Shown here: in pieces, positions 35,959 through 43,922 of the stretch | Position numbering within the stretch: the stretch's first letter is position 1 | How the letters are laid out: every line of letters starts with the position of its first letter | DNA from: Leptolinea sp. HRD-7 | GTDB taxonomy: Bacteria; Chloroflexota; Anaerolineae; Anaerolineales; Anaerolineaceae | Reading direction: 5' to 3' | Length of the DNA stretch: 64,000 nt | Assembly: GCA_024363285.1 (NCBI GenBank) | Contig: AP024710.1 | Coordinates: 2,574,001-2,638,000, forward strand | Notes under the pieces: generated by a model | Database searches by the model: none | The model's input: only the letters and a program-made list of their open reading frames with translations | Told to the model about the DNA's origin: nothing | Translations under genes and position numbers: made by a program

Positions 35959-36031
35959 CGGGAGCGACGGGGTTCGAACCCGCGATCTCGGCCTTGACAG
36001 GGCCGCATGTTAGCCGCTACACCACGCCCCC
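35959..36031 (-). tRNA. tRNA-Asp (GTC)
   Basis: On the minus strand the sequence folds as a complete cloverleaf of 73 bases. The acceptor stem is GGGGGCG with CGCTCCC (one G-T pair) and discriminator G. The anticodon stem CGGCC/GGCCG encloses loop CTGTCAA with anticodon GTC. The T arm has GGTTCGAACCC. The 3' CCA is not encoded (CCT follows), so a CCA-adding enzyme is needed. It sits alone between a clear promoter and terminator. Confidence 0.97.
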
Positions 36032-36042
36032 GAACGACGTGA

Positions 36043-36071
36043 ATATTATCATAAGCATTTTTTTTCGTCAA
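36043..36071 (-). promoter_or_regulatory. tRNA-Asp promoter
   Basis: On the minus strand, TTGACG (36066-36071) and TAATAT (36043-36048) are separated by exactly 17 bases. The predicted start is a few bases before the tRNA 5' end. The spacer is A-rich. This is among the best promoters in the window. Confidence 0.85.
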
Positions 36072-36102
36072 CCCATAATTTCCCGAAATCAGAACTTCGG
36101 TT

Positions 36103-36108
36103 TATAAT
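36103..36108 (+). promoter_or_regulatory. -10 element of a likely leaderless transcript
   Basis: A perfect TATAAT ends 10 bases before ATG 36119. Transcription would start only 0-4 bases before the ATG, so the message would be leaderless. The -35 (TTTCCC at 36079, 18-base spacer) is weak. Confidence 0.5.
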
Positions 36109-36118
36109 CTTTTTGGCT

Positions 36119-36523
36119 ATGAACCAGAATTTTTCACGATTACCCGTTCTTCTTACCGCACTCTTTCTGGTTGTAACGGGAGTGGGCGGTTTGGCAGTGA
36201 TCATAATAAATACTGTTCCTACGTTGGGACCGCGTTGGTTGTTTTATTTCTTCTTGTTTCTCGCTCTGGCAGGTTTAGGATTGCCAGTAACCGATTTTCT
36301 AAACCGCCGTTTCCCCAGTAAACCCCGCGCAGGCGCCAATATTGTCATTCGGCAGGCTGTTTGGGTAGGGGTTTATGGATGCATTATCACATGGCTCCAA
36401 TTTGGACGCATTCTGAATTCCGGTCTTGTACTTTTTCTTGCCATTGGTTTCATAACTATTGAATTCCTTCTGCGCATGAACGAACAAAGTCATTACTTTG
36501 TTCCGGATGATGATGAGCACTGA
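36119..36523 (+). CDS. Small four-helix membrane protein of unknown function
   Basis: A 134-residue integral membrane protein. Four hydrophobic helices are visible (about 8-30, 40-58, 75-95 and 100-120), with a basic loop FLNRRFPSKPRAGAN and an acidic tail ending DDDEH. I recognise no family. ATG 36119 is preferred over an in-frame TTG at 36113. There is no ribosome site, which fits a leaderless message from the adjacent -10. Its 3' end overlaps the start of selA by about 17 bases, so the two are probably translationally coupled. Confidence 0.75.
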   Translation: MNQNFSRLPVLLTALFLVVTGVGGLAVIIINTVPTLGPRWLFYFFLFLALAGLGLPVTDFLNRRFPSKPRAGANIVIRQAVWVGVYGCIITWLQFGRILNSGLVLFLAIGFITIEFLLRMNEQSHYFVPDDDEH

Positions 36524-37901
36524 TCTTTCCGGCATTCCAGGGGTTGATAAAATACTCAACCATGCGGCAACAGGACCACTAATTACTCGATTCGGACGAC
36601 AACTGGTTGTGGATGAAACCAGAAATGTGCTCCAGCAAATCCGAACCGGTATTTTCAACGGCGGAAGAATCCCTGAGGTTGAAAGTATTATTAATACAAT
36701 TGCTAAGAATTTAAGCGATCTCGAACGCATTAGCACTGTCTCGGTAATAAACGCAACCGGCGTAATTCTTCACACCAATCTGGGACGAGCACCGCTCAGT
36801 GCTAATGCAATAAGTGCCATAGAAAAGATATCATCGGGTTATTCTTCGTTAGAATTTGACCTGCCTTCAGGAACCCGAGGAAAAAGAACAACTCAGATCG
36901 AAAAACTTTTCCAGAAATTAATGCCTGTCGAAGAAGCTCTGGTTGTCAACAATAATGCAGCAGCGGTGCTTCTCATTCTTTCGTCACTGGCATCACGAAA
37001 AAAAGTGATCATACCGCGCGGTGAATTGGTTGAGATTGGCGGAGGTTTTAGAGTTCCAGATATCATGAAATTATCCGGCGCTAAGTTACTCGAGATAGGA
37101 ACCACGAATCAAGTTCACCTGGAAGATTACGAAAGGGCGATCAAAGCCGGTGGTGAGATGATCCTGGTGGTTCATCCGTCAAACTTCAGGATAATTGGTT
37201 ATACCGGTAAGCCTTCTTTGGAAGAAATTGTTGATCTTGGTCACCATTATGGCATTCCTGTAGTAGAAGACCTGGGGTCTGGCGCTATTCTCGATACGTC
37301 ATTATTTGGATTAGCCCATGAACCTACTGTTCAGGAATCGATACGGACGGGTGTGGATGTTGTCAGTTTTTCGGGTGATAAGCTTCTGGGTGGCCCTCAA
37401 GCTGGTTGCGTTCTGGGCAAATCAATGTTTCTTCAAAAAATTAAAAAACATCCACTTGCAAGGGCGGTTCGCGCTGATAAGACCTTGATTGCCAGCCTGG
37501 AAGCTACATTAATTGCTTACCTCAAGCACCACGCGGTAGAAGAGATACCTGTTTGGAAGATGGTGAACGCTGACCTTAACGGGTTGAAGACCAGAATCGA
37601 AAAATGGATCGAACAACTTGGATGCGGAGAAATTGTTGCAGGTAAATCAACGTTAGGCGGCGGAAGCATGCCAGAAGAAGAAATGCCTACCTGGTTATTA
37701 ACGCTCTCATTGAATAAACCTGATCACTTTCTAAATATTTTGCGAGCACAGGATACGGCGGTAGCAGCCTTTATTAAGGACGGACTTGTCTGTTTTGATC
37801 CTCGGACAGTATTTCCAGAACAAGATCCAATTCTGGTATCATGCATATCTAAATCTCTCTCAATTTATAAAAAAGACAAAAATCATGAAATCTCAGATTG
37901 A
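36507..37901 (+). CDS. selA: L-seryl-tRNA(Sec) selenium transferase
   Basis: SelA is a PLP enzyme that converts Ser-tRNA(Sec) to Sec-tRNA(Sec) using selenophosphate. The 464-residue length fits. Family blocks include INATGVILHTNLGRAPLS, SSLEFDLPSGTRGKR, RGELVEIGGGFRVPDIM and the PLP lysine in SFSGDKLLGGPQAG (Lys292). Starts at 36507, 36510 and 36513 are adjacent ATGs; the choice is uncertain. It overlaps the small membrane gene upstream and the M24 peptidase gene downstream (17 bases). selB, selD and tRNA-Sec are not in this window. Confidence 0.94.
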   Translation: MMMSTDLSGIPGVDKILNHAATGPLITRFGRQLVVDETRNVLQQIRTGIFNGGRIPEVESIINTIAKNLSDLERISTVSVINATGVILHTNLGRAPLSANAISAIEKISSGYSSLEFDLPSGTRGKRTTQIEKLFQKLMPVEEALVVNNNAAAVLLILSSLASRKKVIIPRGELVEIGGGFRVPDIMKLSGAKLLEIGTTNQVHLEDYERAIKAGGEMILVVHPSNFRIIGYTGKPSLEEIVDLGHHYGIPVVEDLGSGAILDTSLFGLAHEPTVQESIRTGVDVVSFSGDKLLGGPQAGCVLGKSMFLQKIKKHPLARAVRADKTLIASLEATLIAYLKHHAVEEIPVWKMVNADLNGLKTRIEKWIEQLGCGEIVAGKSTLGGGSMPEEEMPTWLLTLSLNKPDHFLNILRAQDTAVAAFIKDGLVCFDPRTVFPEQDPILVSCISKSLSIYKKDKNHEISD

Positions 37902-39120
37902 TGAAATCCTAAAAAAGAATAATATCTCGGCTGTCTATATAACTGGTTCCGCCGACCATAACCCCGCAATGCACTACTTTACTGGAAATGTGCATGTATC
38001 TCAGGGAGCTCTGGTTATTTGTGAGGGTAAAAAACCAGTTTTATTCTTTAATCCGATGGAACGTGAAGAGGCTGCCCGCACAGGGTTGGAGTTGCAGTCA
38101 TTCGCAAATCATCCGTATGCCAGTCTGGTAAAAGAGACAAATGGCGACAGGTCAAAAATCGAAGCCCGACGGATTGCTCATATTCTGGAAGATTGCGGAA
38201 TAGTGAAAGGGAAGGTGGTCTTTTATGGTCAATGGGATGCAGGGAAAGCGTTCTCGACGCTAAAGAACCTCAGTGAATACCTTCCTGATGTTGAAGCATT
38301 AGCAGACTGGGATGAATCGATCCTTTTTAAGGCGATGAATACCAAAGATGACGATGAATTATCTCAGATAAAAACAATGGGACAAATCACCACAAGTGTT
38401 GTTTCCCGAACTGCTGAATTTTTAAGCAGCCAAAAGGCATCTGGGAATCATCTTGTTGATCGAGAAGGAAAACCTGTGACCATCGGACAGGTCAAGCAGA
38501 AAATTAATCTATGGCTGGCTGAAGCTGGAGCAGAAAACCCTGAAGCCACAATTTTTTCCCTGGGGCGAGATGCGGGTATTCCACATTCAATCGGGAAAGA
38601 TGCGGAAGGTCTGCGGCTGGGCGAAACAATTGTTTTTGATATTTTTCCATGTCAATCTGGCGGTGGATATTTCTATGATTTCACCCGGACGTGGTGTCTG
38701 GGTTATGCTCCGGATGAAGTCCTTGCCCTTTATGACGATGTAAAGAAGGTCTATGACATACTAATCACTGAACTTAAAACCGGTGAATTATTCCATACGT
38801 ATCAGGAACGCACCTGTGATTTATTTGAAAATATGGGACATACAACCGTTAAAACGCATAGTAACACTGAAAGCGGGTATAACCATTCTATTGGACACGG
38901 CGTAGGACTGCGGATCCATGAGAAACCCTGGTCAGGAGATAGTGCCGATGAAACAGATATATTGATTCCTGGCACCGTTTTTACTATCGAACCAGGATTG
39001 TATTATCCTGAAAAAGGAATGGGAGTTCGAATAGAAGATACATATTGTGTCAATCATAACGGCTTGATCGAACGCATGGCTGAATATCCGTACGATCTGG
39101 TGATTCCGGTAAAATCCTGA
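37885..39120 (+). CDS. M24 family metallopeptidase (Xaa-Pro peptidase-like)
   Basis: A 411-residue cytoplasmic protein with the creatinase/prolidase layout: an N-terminal domain (residues 1-150) and a C-terminal pita-bread domain. Metal-ligand blocks are visible in HSIGKDAEGL, the double Asp region FDIFPCQSGGGYFYDFTR, GHGVGLRIHE, and two late Glu sites (FTIEPGLYYPE and GVRIEDTYCV). These residues match the five-ligand dimetal site. It probably removes amino acids from Xaa-Pro dipeptides or peptides; the substrate is not certain. ATG 37885 overlaps the end of selA by 17 bases. An upstream in-frame start at 37786 lies inside selA and is rejected. Confidence 0.88.
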   Translation: MKSQIDEILKKNNISAVYITGSADHNPAMHYFTGNVHVSQGALVICEGKKPVLFFNPMEREEAARTGLELQSFANHPYASLVKETNGDRSKIEARRIAHILEDCGIVKGKVVFYGQWDAGKAFSTLKNLSEYLPDVEALADWDESILFKAMNTKDDDELSQIKTMGQITTSVVSRTAEFLSSQKASGNHLVDREGKPVTIGQVKQKINLWLAEAGAENPEATIFSLGRDAGIPHSIGKDAEGLRLGETIVFDIFPCQSGGGYFYDFTRTWCLGYAPDEVLALYDDVKKVYDILITELKTGELFHTYQERTCDLFENMGHTTVKTHSNTESGYNHSIGHGVGLRIHEKPWSGDSADETDILIPGTVFTIEPGLYYPEKGMGVRIEDTYCVNHNGLIERMAEYPYDLVIPVKS

Positions 39121-39130
39121 CAGAATAATT

Positions 39131-40174
39131 ATGAGTATGATCGATATGAAACCCGCGAGAATCCTGGCTATTGAATCATCCTGTGATGAAACCGCTGCCG
39201 CTGTAATAGAGAACGGTAGTCTGTTACTTGCTAATACAGTTGCCACTCAGATTGAATTGCACAAGAAATTTGGTGGTGTTTTTCCAGAAGTAGCTTCCCG
39301 CCAGCACACATTAAGTATTTACCCGGTAATCGAAGAGACACTGCAAAATGCGCACCTTTGCTGGGATGATATTGACGCTATTGCGGTCACACGTGGCCCG
39401 GGATTGGCAGGCTCTCTGGTTGTTGGTTTTAACGCGGCTAAAGGTATCGCATTAGCTCGCAACTTACCATTTATCGGTGTTAACCACCTTGAAGGACATA
39501 TTTATTCTTCCTGGGTAAGACCGGCAAATGTAGATCGGTTCACTCCACCTGAATTTCCGGTGATGGCACTGTTAGTCTCTGGCGGACATACTGAACTGAA
39601 TCTGATGGAAGATCATCTTAAATATCACCGGTTAGGTGCCACACTGGATGATGCGGCAGGTGAGGCATTCGACAAGGTAGCCCGTCTGCTCAACCTTGCC
39701 TATCCGGGCGGGCCTTCCATACAAAAGGCGGCGGAAGCTGGCAATAGTTCAGCTTTCAACTTCCCGCGCGCAAAAATGGACGGCGGTTATGATTTTTCAT
39801 TCAGTGGTTTAAAGACGGCAGTTTTGCGAACCATCAAGCAATTGGAAAGTGAAGAAAAAGATATTCCCACAGCCGATATGGCTGCCAGTTTCCAGGCCGC
39901 GGTCGTAGATGTTTTACTTGCGAAAACCCTGGCTGCCGCCAGGCAATATCAGGTAAAGAGTATTGTTGTTGCCGGAGGCGTATCAGCCAATAAAGCGTTG
40001 CGGACTGCTTTCACAGGGCAGGGTGAATATCCTGTTCATATTCCACCGCTATTCTTATGTACGGATAACGCGGCTATGATCGCTGCCGCGGGCTACTTCA
40101 GGTTTATCAATGGGCATATTGACCCATTGGATATTGATGTTCTTCCCAACTGGCCACTTAGCCGAAACCAATAA
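39131..40174 (+). CDS. tsaD: tRNA N6-threonylcarbamoyladenosine transferase
   Basis: TsaD transfers the threonylcarbamoyl group to A37 of ANN-decoding tRNAs, working with TsaB and TsaE (not seen here). The 347-residue ASKHA-fold protein has ILAIESSCDETAAAV, EVASRQH, VTRGPGLAGSL, the metal histidines in NHLEGH (His119, His123), VSGGHTEL, DDAAGEAFDK, and VVAGGVSANKALR. Three nearby ATGs (39131, 39137, 39146) could start it; none has a clear ribosome site. It follows the M24 gene by 10 bases. Confidence 0.96.
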   Translation: MSMIDMKPARILAIESSCDETAAAVIENGSLLLANTVATQIELHKKFGGVFPEVASRQHTLSIYPVIEETLQNAHLCWDDIDAIAVTRGPGLAGSLVVGFNAAKGIALARNLPFIGVNHLEGHIYSSWVRPANVDRFTPPEFPVMALLVSGGHTELNLMEDHLKYHRLGATLDDAAGEAFDKVARLLNLAYPGGPSIQKAAEAGNSSAFNFPRAKMDGGYDFSFSGLKTAVLRTIKQLESEEKDIPTADMAASFQAAVVDVLLAKTLAAARQYQVKSIVVAGGVSANKALRTAFTGQGEYPVHIPPLFLCTDNAAMIAAAGYFRFINGHIDPLDIDVLPNWPLSRNQ

Positions 40175-40206
40175 CTTGTTTTGTCTTAAATAATCAGGAG
40201 AAACAA

Positions 40207-40617
40207 ATGGACGCTAAAGTTGTCTGGAAAGGCCGAATGAGTTTCAGCGGTTCATCCGATTCGGGATTCTGGGTTCCTCTTGGGACATCAAACGATCTTG
40301 GGGGAGATAATGACGGGTTTCGCTCTATGGAATTGATCGCCATTGGGCTGGCTGGATGCACAGCAATGGATGTTATTTCTATCCTTGAGAAGAAACGTCA
40401 AAAAGTTGTTCGGTTTGAGGTAGAAATCCACGCGGAAAAAGCGTCAGAACATCCCAGGGTATTCACCGGTATTGAGATTGAATACATTATCCATGGCGAT
40501 GAGATAGATCGGGCAGCTGTTGAGCGAGCCGTAGAATTATCCGAGACTAAATATTGTCCGGCACAGGCCATGCTGAGTAAGGCTGTACCAATCACGCACA
40601 AAATTACTATCGAATAG
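40207..40617 (+). CDS. OsmC/YhfA-family protein
   Basis: A 136-residue OsmC-like protein. Members reduce organic peroxides with paired cysteines. Both cysteines are visible: GLAGCTAMDVISIL and ETKYCPAQAMLSK. The short length and GCTAMDVISIL context are closer to the YhfA branch, whose role is less defined, than to Ohr. A clear AGGAG lies before ATG 40207. It is the last gene of the plus-strand run and converges on a LysM/M23 gene with a 12-base gap. Confidence 0.9.
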   Translation: MDAKVVWKGRMSFSGSSDSGFWVPLGTSNDLGGDNDGFRSMELIAIGLAGCTAMDVISILEKKRQKVVRFEVEIHAEKASEHPRVFTGIEIEYIIHGDEIDRAAVERAVELSETKYCPAQAMLSKAVPITHKITIE

Positions 40618-40629
40618 TCTAAAACGAGG

Positions 40630-42138
40630 TCATCGGGGAGCTTCAGATTGAATCTGAGTGGCTATATCGGAAGATTCACTGGCTTCGACTGTTCGACTGT
40701 ATTTGGTCAATGTGCCTTTATATGCCTGCGGGCCATCTTTTGCCACCCATCCTTCCACATCAAACGGGATAGGACCGTCAGCCAGAATCCATTCGCCGTT
40801 ATATTTACGCGCAATATGTATGTGGGTTCCTGTGGCGTGCCCCCCTTCGCATGACGGACGCCCGAGTCGATCACCGGATTTAACAATGGTGCCGGCTTTT
40901 ATCATATCTGCAGAAGCCAGATGCAAATAAAAAATGTTCCAGCCGGTCCGTTCATCACCATCGCCATCGAGATCAAGGACCGCTATTGCCGGTTCAGCCC
41001 GGGCAATGACTCCATCAGCCATAGCCACAACAATTTCATTGGAGATCGAGCAACCACCTACAACCGCCGGAGGCGCAAAGTCAATGGCCGCGAACGGCGC
41101 GCCATCTCCCCAGGGAGAATGTGGCCCACCGGTAAAAGACCACGATTTTCCCCCGAGGAAGGGTAAACGTAGATAGGGCTGTTTTAAACTGCCCGGGATT
41201 GTGTTGATATCACCTTCCCACGGATTTCCAAATAATTTGACGTATGTAGCATAAAAGCCATCTGAATTGATCGCTTTTTGATATTCATCGCTTCGTAAAA
41301 TTTTTGCGAAATAATATTGAAGACCGACAGTTCCGGCATTTTGCCATGGATCCGGGCGTTCAAGCCGGCCATCCTGAAGATCAAATGTCTTCAAATTTCC
41401 AGACCGCCAATCATAATATCCGTTGCTCATATAGTTGACGGCCCAACTCAATTGAAGGTAAAGTCCCTTGTGTCCTGTATCTTTATACCCTAATGGATAG
41501 TCATCGGAATCTGGCTTTTTTAATGGATCGGTGAGTGCTCCTGTTTGATACTCAATAATGGCGAGGATTAATCTCGGGCTAACACTATAGTTATTCGCCA
41601 GCAATTCAACCATCTGGCCACCATCACGGGTGCTGCCGGACGCATAGACACTGTAATTTTTTAGCCAACCGGGTTGAGCTCTGACATAAGAAACCGGGTC
41701 AAATCCTTTATCTGCCGGACCAAACACAAATCGACTATCTGGCAAAATTTTAAAGGGTGTTCCCCAGAGAGACTGGTAATAAATGGGAATTTTCATCGGA
41801 AAACCGGGCGGCATGGTGGAAGCATCATTAGGGATGATGGGATTCGCCTGTTGGATTTCTTTGATCGTTGTATTGAAACGCGAGGCTAACCCGGGGAGTG
41901 TGTCTCCGGAACAAGCGATATAGTCAACAAGTTGACCGGGGGAATAGGCCTCTCTCACCGGCAAGGGAGTATTTATTACTACCGGTGATTCCGGATAATT
42001 ATTATTTTCTGATGGTTCGGGTGTGCTAATCGGTCCGCCGGAGGAATGGCAAGCCGTAAGTTGAGCGAGGATCAGGAAAGCCGCGACAACTTTAATAAGC
42101 CATGTTCTTTTAATGGGAATGGAAGGTAAACAGATCAT
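40630..42138 (-). CDS. LysM-M23 lipoprotein, copy 3 (putative peptidoglycan hydrolase)
   Basis: A 502-residue predicted lipoprotein (lipobox LTAC). Domain order: a short linker, a LysM module (YIACSGDTLPGLASRFNTT, about 70-115), a helical middle with SPRLILAIIEYQTG and AGTVGLQYYFAKI that resembles a lytic-transglycosylase fold, then a C-terminal M23-type region with FTGGPHSPWGDG, DFAPP and THIHIARKYNGEWI. The H, D and HxH ligands of M23 peptidases are present. It probably binds and cleaves peptidoglycan on the outer face of the membrane. Two paralogues lie directly upstream. Its ATG overlaps the upstream stop by 4 bases. Confidence 0.85.
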   Translation of the reverse strand: MICLPSIPIKRTWLIKVVAAFLILAQLTACHSSGGPISTPEPSENNNYPESPVVINTPLPVREAYSPGQLVDYIACSGDTLPGLASRFNTTIKEIQQANPIIPNDASTMPPGFPMKIPIYYQSLWGTPFKILPDSRFVFGPADKGFDPVSYVRAQPGWLKNYSVYASGSTRDGGQMVELLANNYSVSPRLILAIIEYQTGALTDPLKKPDSDDYPLGYKDTGHKGLYLQLSWAVNYMSNGYYDWRSGNLKTFDLQDGRLERPDPWQNAGTVGLQYYFAKILRSDEYQKAINSDGFYATYVKLFGNPWEGDINTIPGSLKQPYLRLPFLGGKSWSFTGGPHSPWGDGAPFAAIDFAPPAVVGGCSISNEIVVAMADGVIARAEPAIAVLDLDGDGDERTGWNIFYLHLASADMIKAGTIVKSGDRLGRPSCEGGHATGTHIHIARKYNGEWILADGPIPFDVEGWVAKDGPQAYKGTLTKYSRTVEASESSDIATQIQSEAPR

Positions 42139-43922
42139 TGTTTGGGACGATTAGTAAGGGTTTCCATTGTACCGCTTGTGTTCGCATTAGCGATCATGGT
42201 ACCTTTTGTCAATTTCCCAAGATAGGGTTTATCGCCGGCGTGCGCCATCCAACCGCTAAGTACAAAGGGCATAGGGCTATCGGCTAAAATCCATTCACCG
42301 TTGTATTTTCTTGCCATGTGTACATGAGTACCCGTGGCCATGCCTCCTTCACACGAAGGATGCCCGATGATGTCATCCTGATTTAACCAGGTTCCAACTG
42401 GAACACGGTCTTTAGTGGCAATATGCAAATATAGAATTGCCCAACCGGTCTGTTCATAACCGTCACCATCTAGATCAACCATCACAACACCGTTCGCAGA
42501 CCTGACAACCAGGCCGGGTGCTGATGCCGTCACCCATTCATTGGATTCGGCACATCCGTGAAAATTACTGGGTGGGGCAAAATCAAGCGCAGCCAGAGCC
42601 CCATCAGGCCCCCACGCAGAATGCGGTCCACCACTCAAACTCCAACTTTGTCCCGGTCTAAAAGGAAGTTCAAGAATGGGTTGTTTTAAGTCTGTTGGAT
42701 AGAGTGGTTCAAATTTTTGCGCGCGAAGCCAGGGATTTCCATACAGACGTTCGTGCAATTCAGATAAATTGCCTGGAGAATAAAGAGACGCACCCCATTC
42801 ATCCTGGTTGGCGATTTGAGCAAAAAGGTATTGAACCGCCACAGTTCCAGCATTTAACTCCGGCGCAAGGCGCATTGTCGAACCATCAGGAAAGGTTAGC
42901 GTTGTGATTAAACCCGCTCGCCAGCCATAATAGCCAATAGAGAACTGTTGGACTGCCCAGCTCAATTGGTGATAAAGGCGCTGGTACATCATGGGTTTAT
43001 GTGTGATGGGATATTCCTGCTCAAGGGTAGTCGGGTTTTGTTCTGTCAACCAATGACTTCTATATTCAAGCAGTGTCAACAATAAGCGTGGATTAATAGA
43101 GTTTTCTATGGCAACCCGCTGGATGACCTGGGCGCCACTGTGCCATCCACTGGAGAGATATTCTTTGTACTTGCTCAGGTAGCCGCCTTTTTCGTTAATT
43201 AATCCTTCAATATCAAAATCGAGAGCGGAAGGAGAATACACTACTTCGCTATCCGGCATGAGAATGCCTTCCGGACCGGTTTTATCAAGGGTTTTTGGAA
43301 TGACCAACAATTGATTGGGATTAAGAAGCCCGGCCTGTGGGATTTCCTGGGGCGATGAAATTGAATCTCCGTCGACGCCAAACCGAACGGCCAGAGCATG
43401 TTTTGTGTCACCAGCCTGAGAGTAATAGAGAAGCATTTTTTGGTCAGTCGCGCCGGTTTTCACATTTTCCATAGGTGGAATGGTCGGTGAAATGAGGGGA
43501 GTGCGCGTAGGCAATGGGATACCCGGAGTAGGCGTCATGCTGGGAGTCGGCATTGTTCGGGTATGTGTCGCGGCTTTTGTTGGTAAGTCGGTTTTTGTTG
43601 GAAACGATGTGGGTAGAATCTCAGGTTTTTCTGGAATAGTAGTCTTAACCAAAAACTCGGCAATTGTTTTTGTGGATTTTGGCGTTATGGGTGAGGGAGA
43701 TGAATAATCAACCTGATCTCGCAACCCATCGGAACCTGAAGAAGTGTTTTCCGGTGATTTGATCACTCTGGCTGACTGGGTTTCAGCTAATATACGGGTT
43801 TGCGATGTGGCAGTCAGGTCCAGTTGACTGGAATAAGCCGGAGCGCAAGACGAGAGAAACACACAGAACATTAATGTGACAAAAAAAACTTTGTCACCGG
43901 TTGATCTGATTATTTTCCTCAC
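42135..43922 (-). CDS. LysM-M23 lipoprotein, copy 2 (putative peptidoglycan hydrolase)
   Basis: The second tandem copy has a lipobox (LSSC), a very long Thr/Pro-rich linker (about 100 residues), and a less conserved LysM-like module (YYSQAGDTKHALAVRFG). A middle domain (NPRLLLTLLEYRSHWLT; AGTVAVQYLFAQI) and an M23-type C-terminal region (GGPHSAWGPDG, LDFAPP, THVHMARKYNGEWI) follow. The HxH and His/Asp ligands are kept. GTG 43922 is chosen because it gives a normal-length signal peptide; ATG 43952 or 43967 in the same frame would overlap the upstream gene by 59-74 bases. It overlaps the upstream copy by 29 bases and the downstream copy by 4 bases. Confidence 0.82.
   Translation of the reverse strand: MRKIIRSTGDKVFFVTLMFCVFLSSCAPAYSSQLDLTATSQTRILAETQSARVIKSPENTSSGSDGLRDQVDYSSPSPITPKSTKTIAEFLVKTTIPEKPEILPTSFPTKTDLPTKAATHTRTMPTPSMTPTPGIPLPTRTPLISPTIPPMENVKTGATDQKMLLYYSQAGDTKHALAVRFGVDGDSISSPQEIPQAGLLNPNQLLVIPKTLDKTGPEGILMPDSEVVYSPSALDFDIEGLINEKGGYLSKYKEYLSSGWHSGAQVIQRVAIENSINPRLLLTLLEYRSHWLTEQNPTTLEQEYPITHKPMMYQRLYHQLSWAVQQFSIGYYGWRAGLITTLTFPDGSTMRLAPELNAGTVAVQYLFAQIANQDEWGASLYSPGNLSELHERLYGNPWLRAQKFEPLYPTDLKQPILELPFRPGQSWSLSGGPHSAWGPDGALAALDFAPPSNFHGCAESNEWVTASAPGLVVRSANGVVMVDLDGDGYEQTGWAILYLHIATKDRVPVGTWLNQDDIIGHPSCEGGMATGTHVHMARKYNGEWILADSPMPFVLSGWMAHAGDKPYLGKLTKGTMIANANTSGTMETLTNRPKQ

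Noticed and set aside
35823-36107. Open frames on both strands over the tRNA-Asp gene
   Set aside because: They run through a complete tRNA, its promoter and its terminator.
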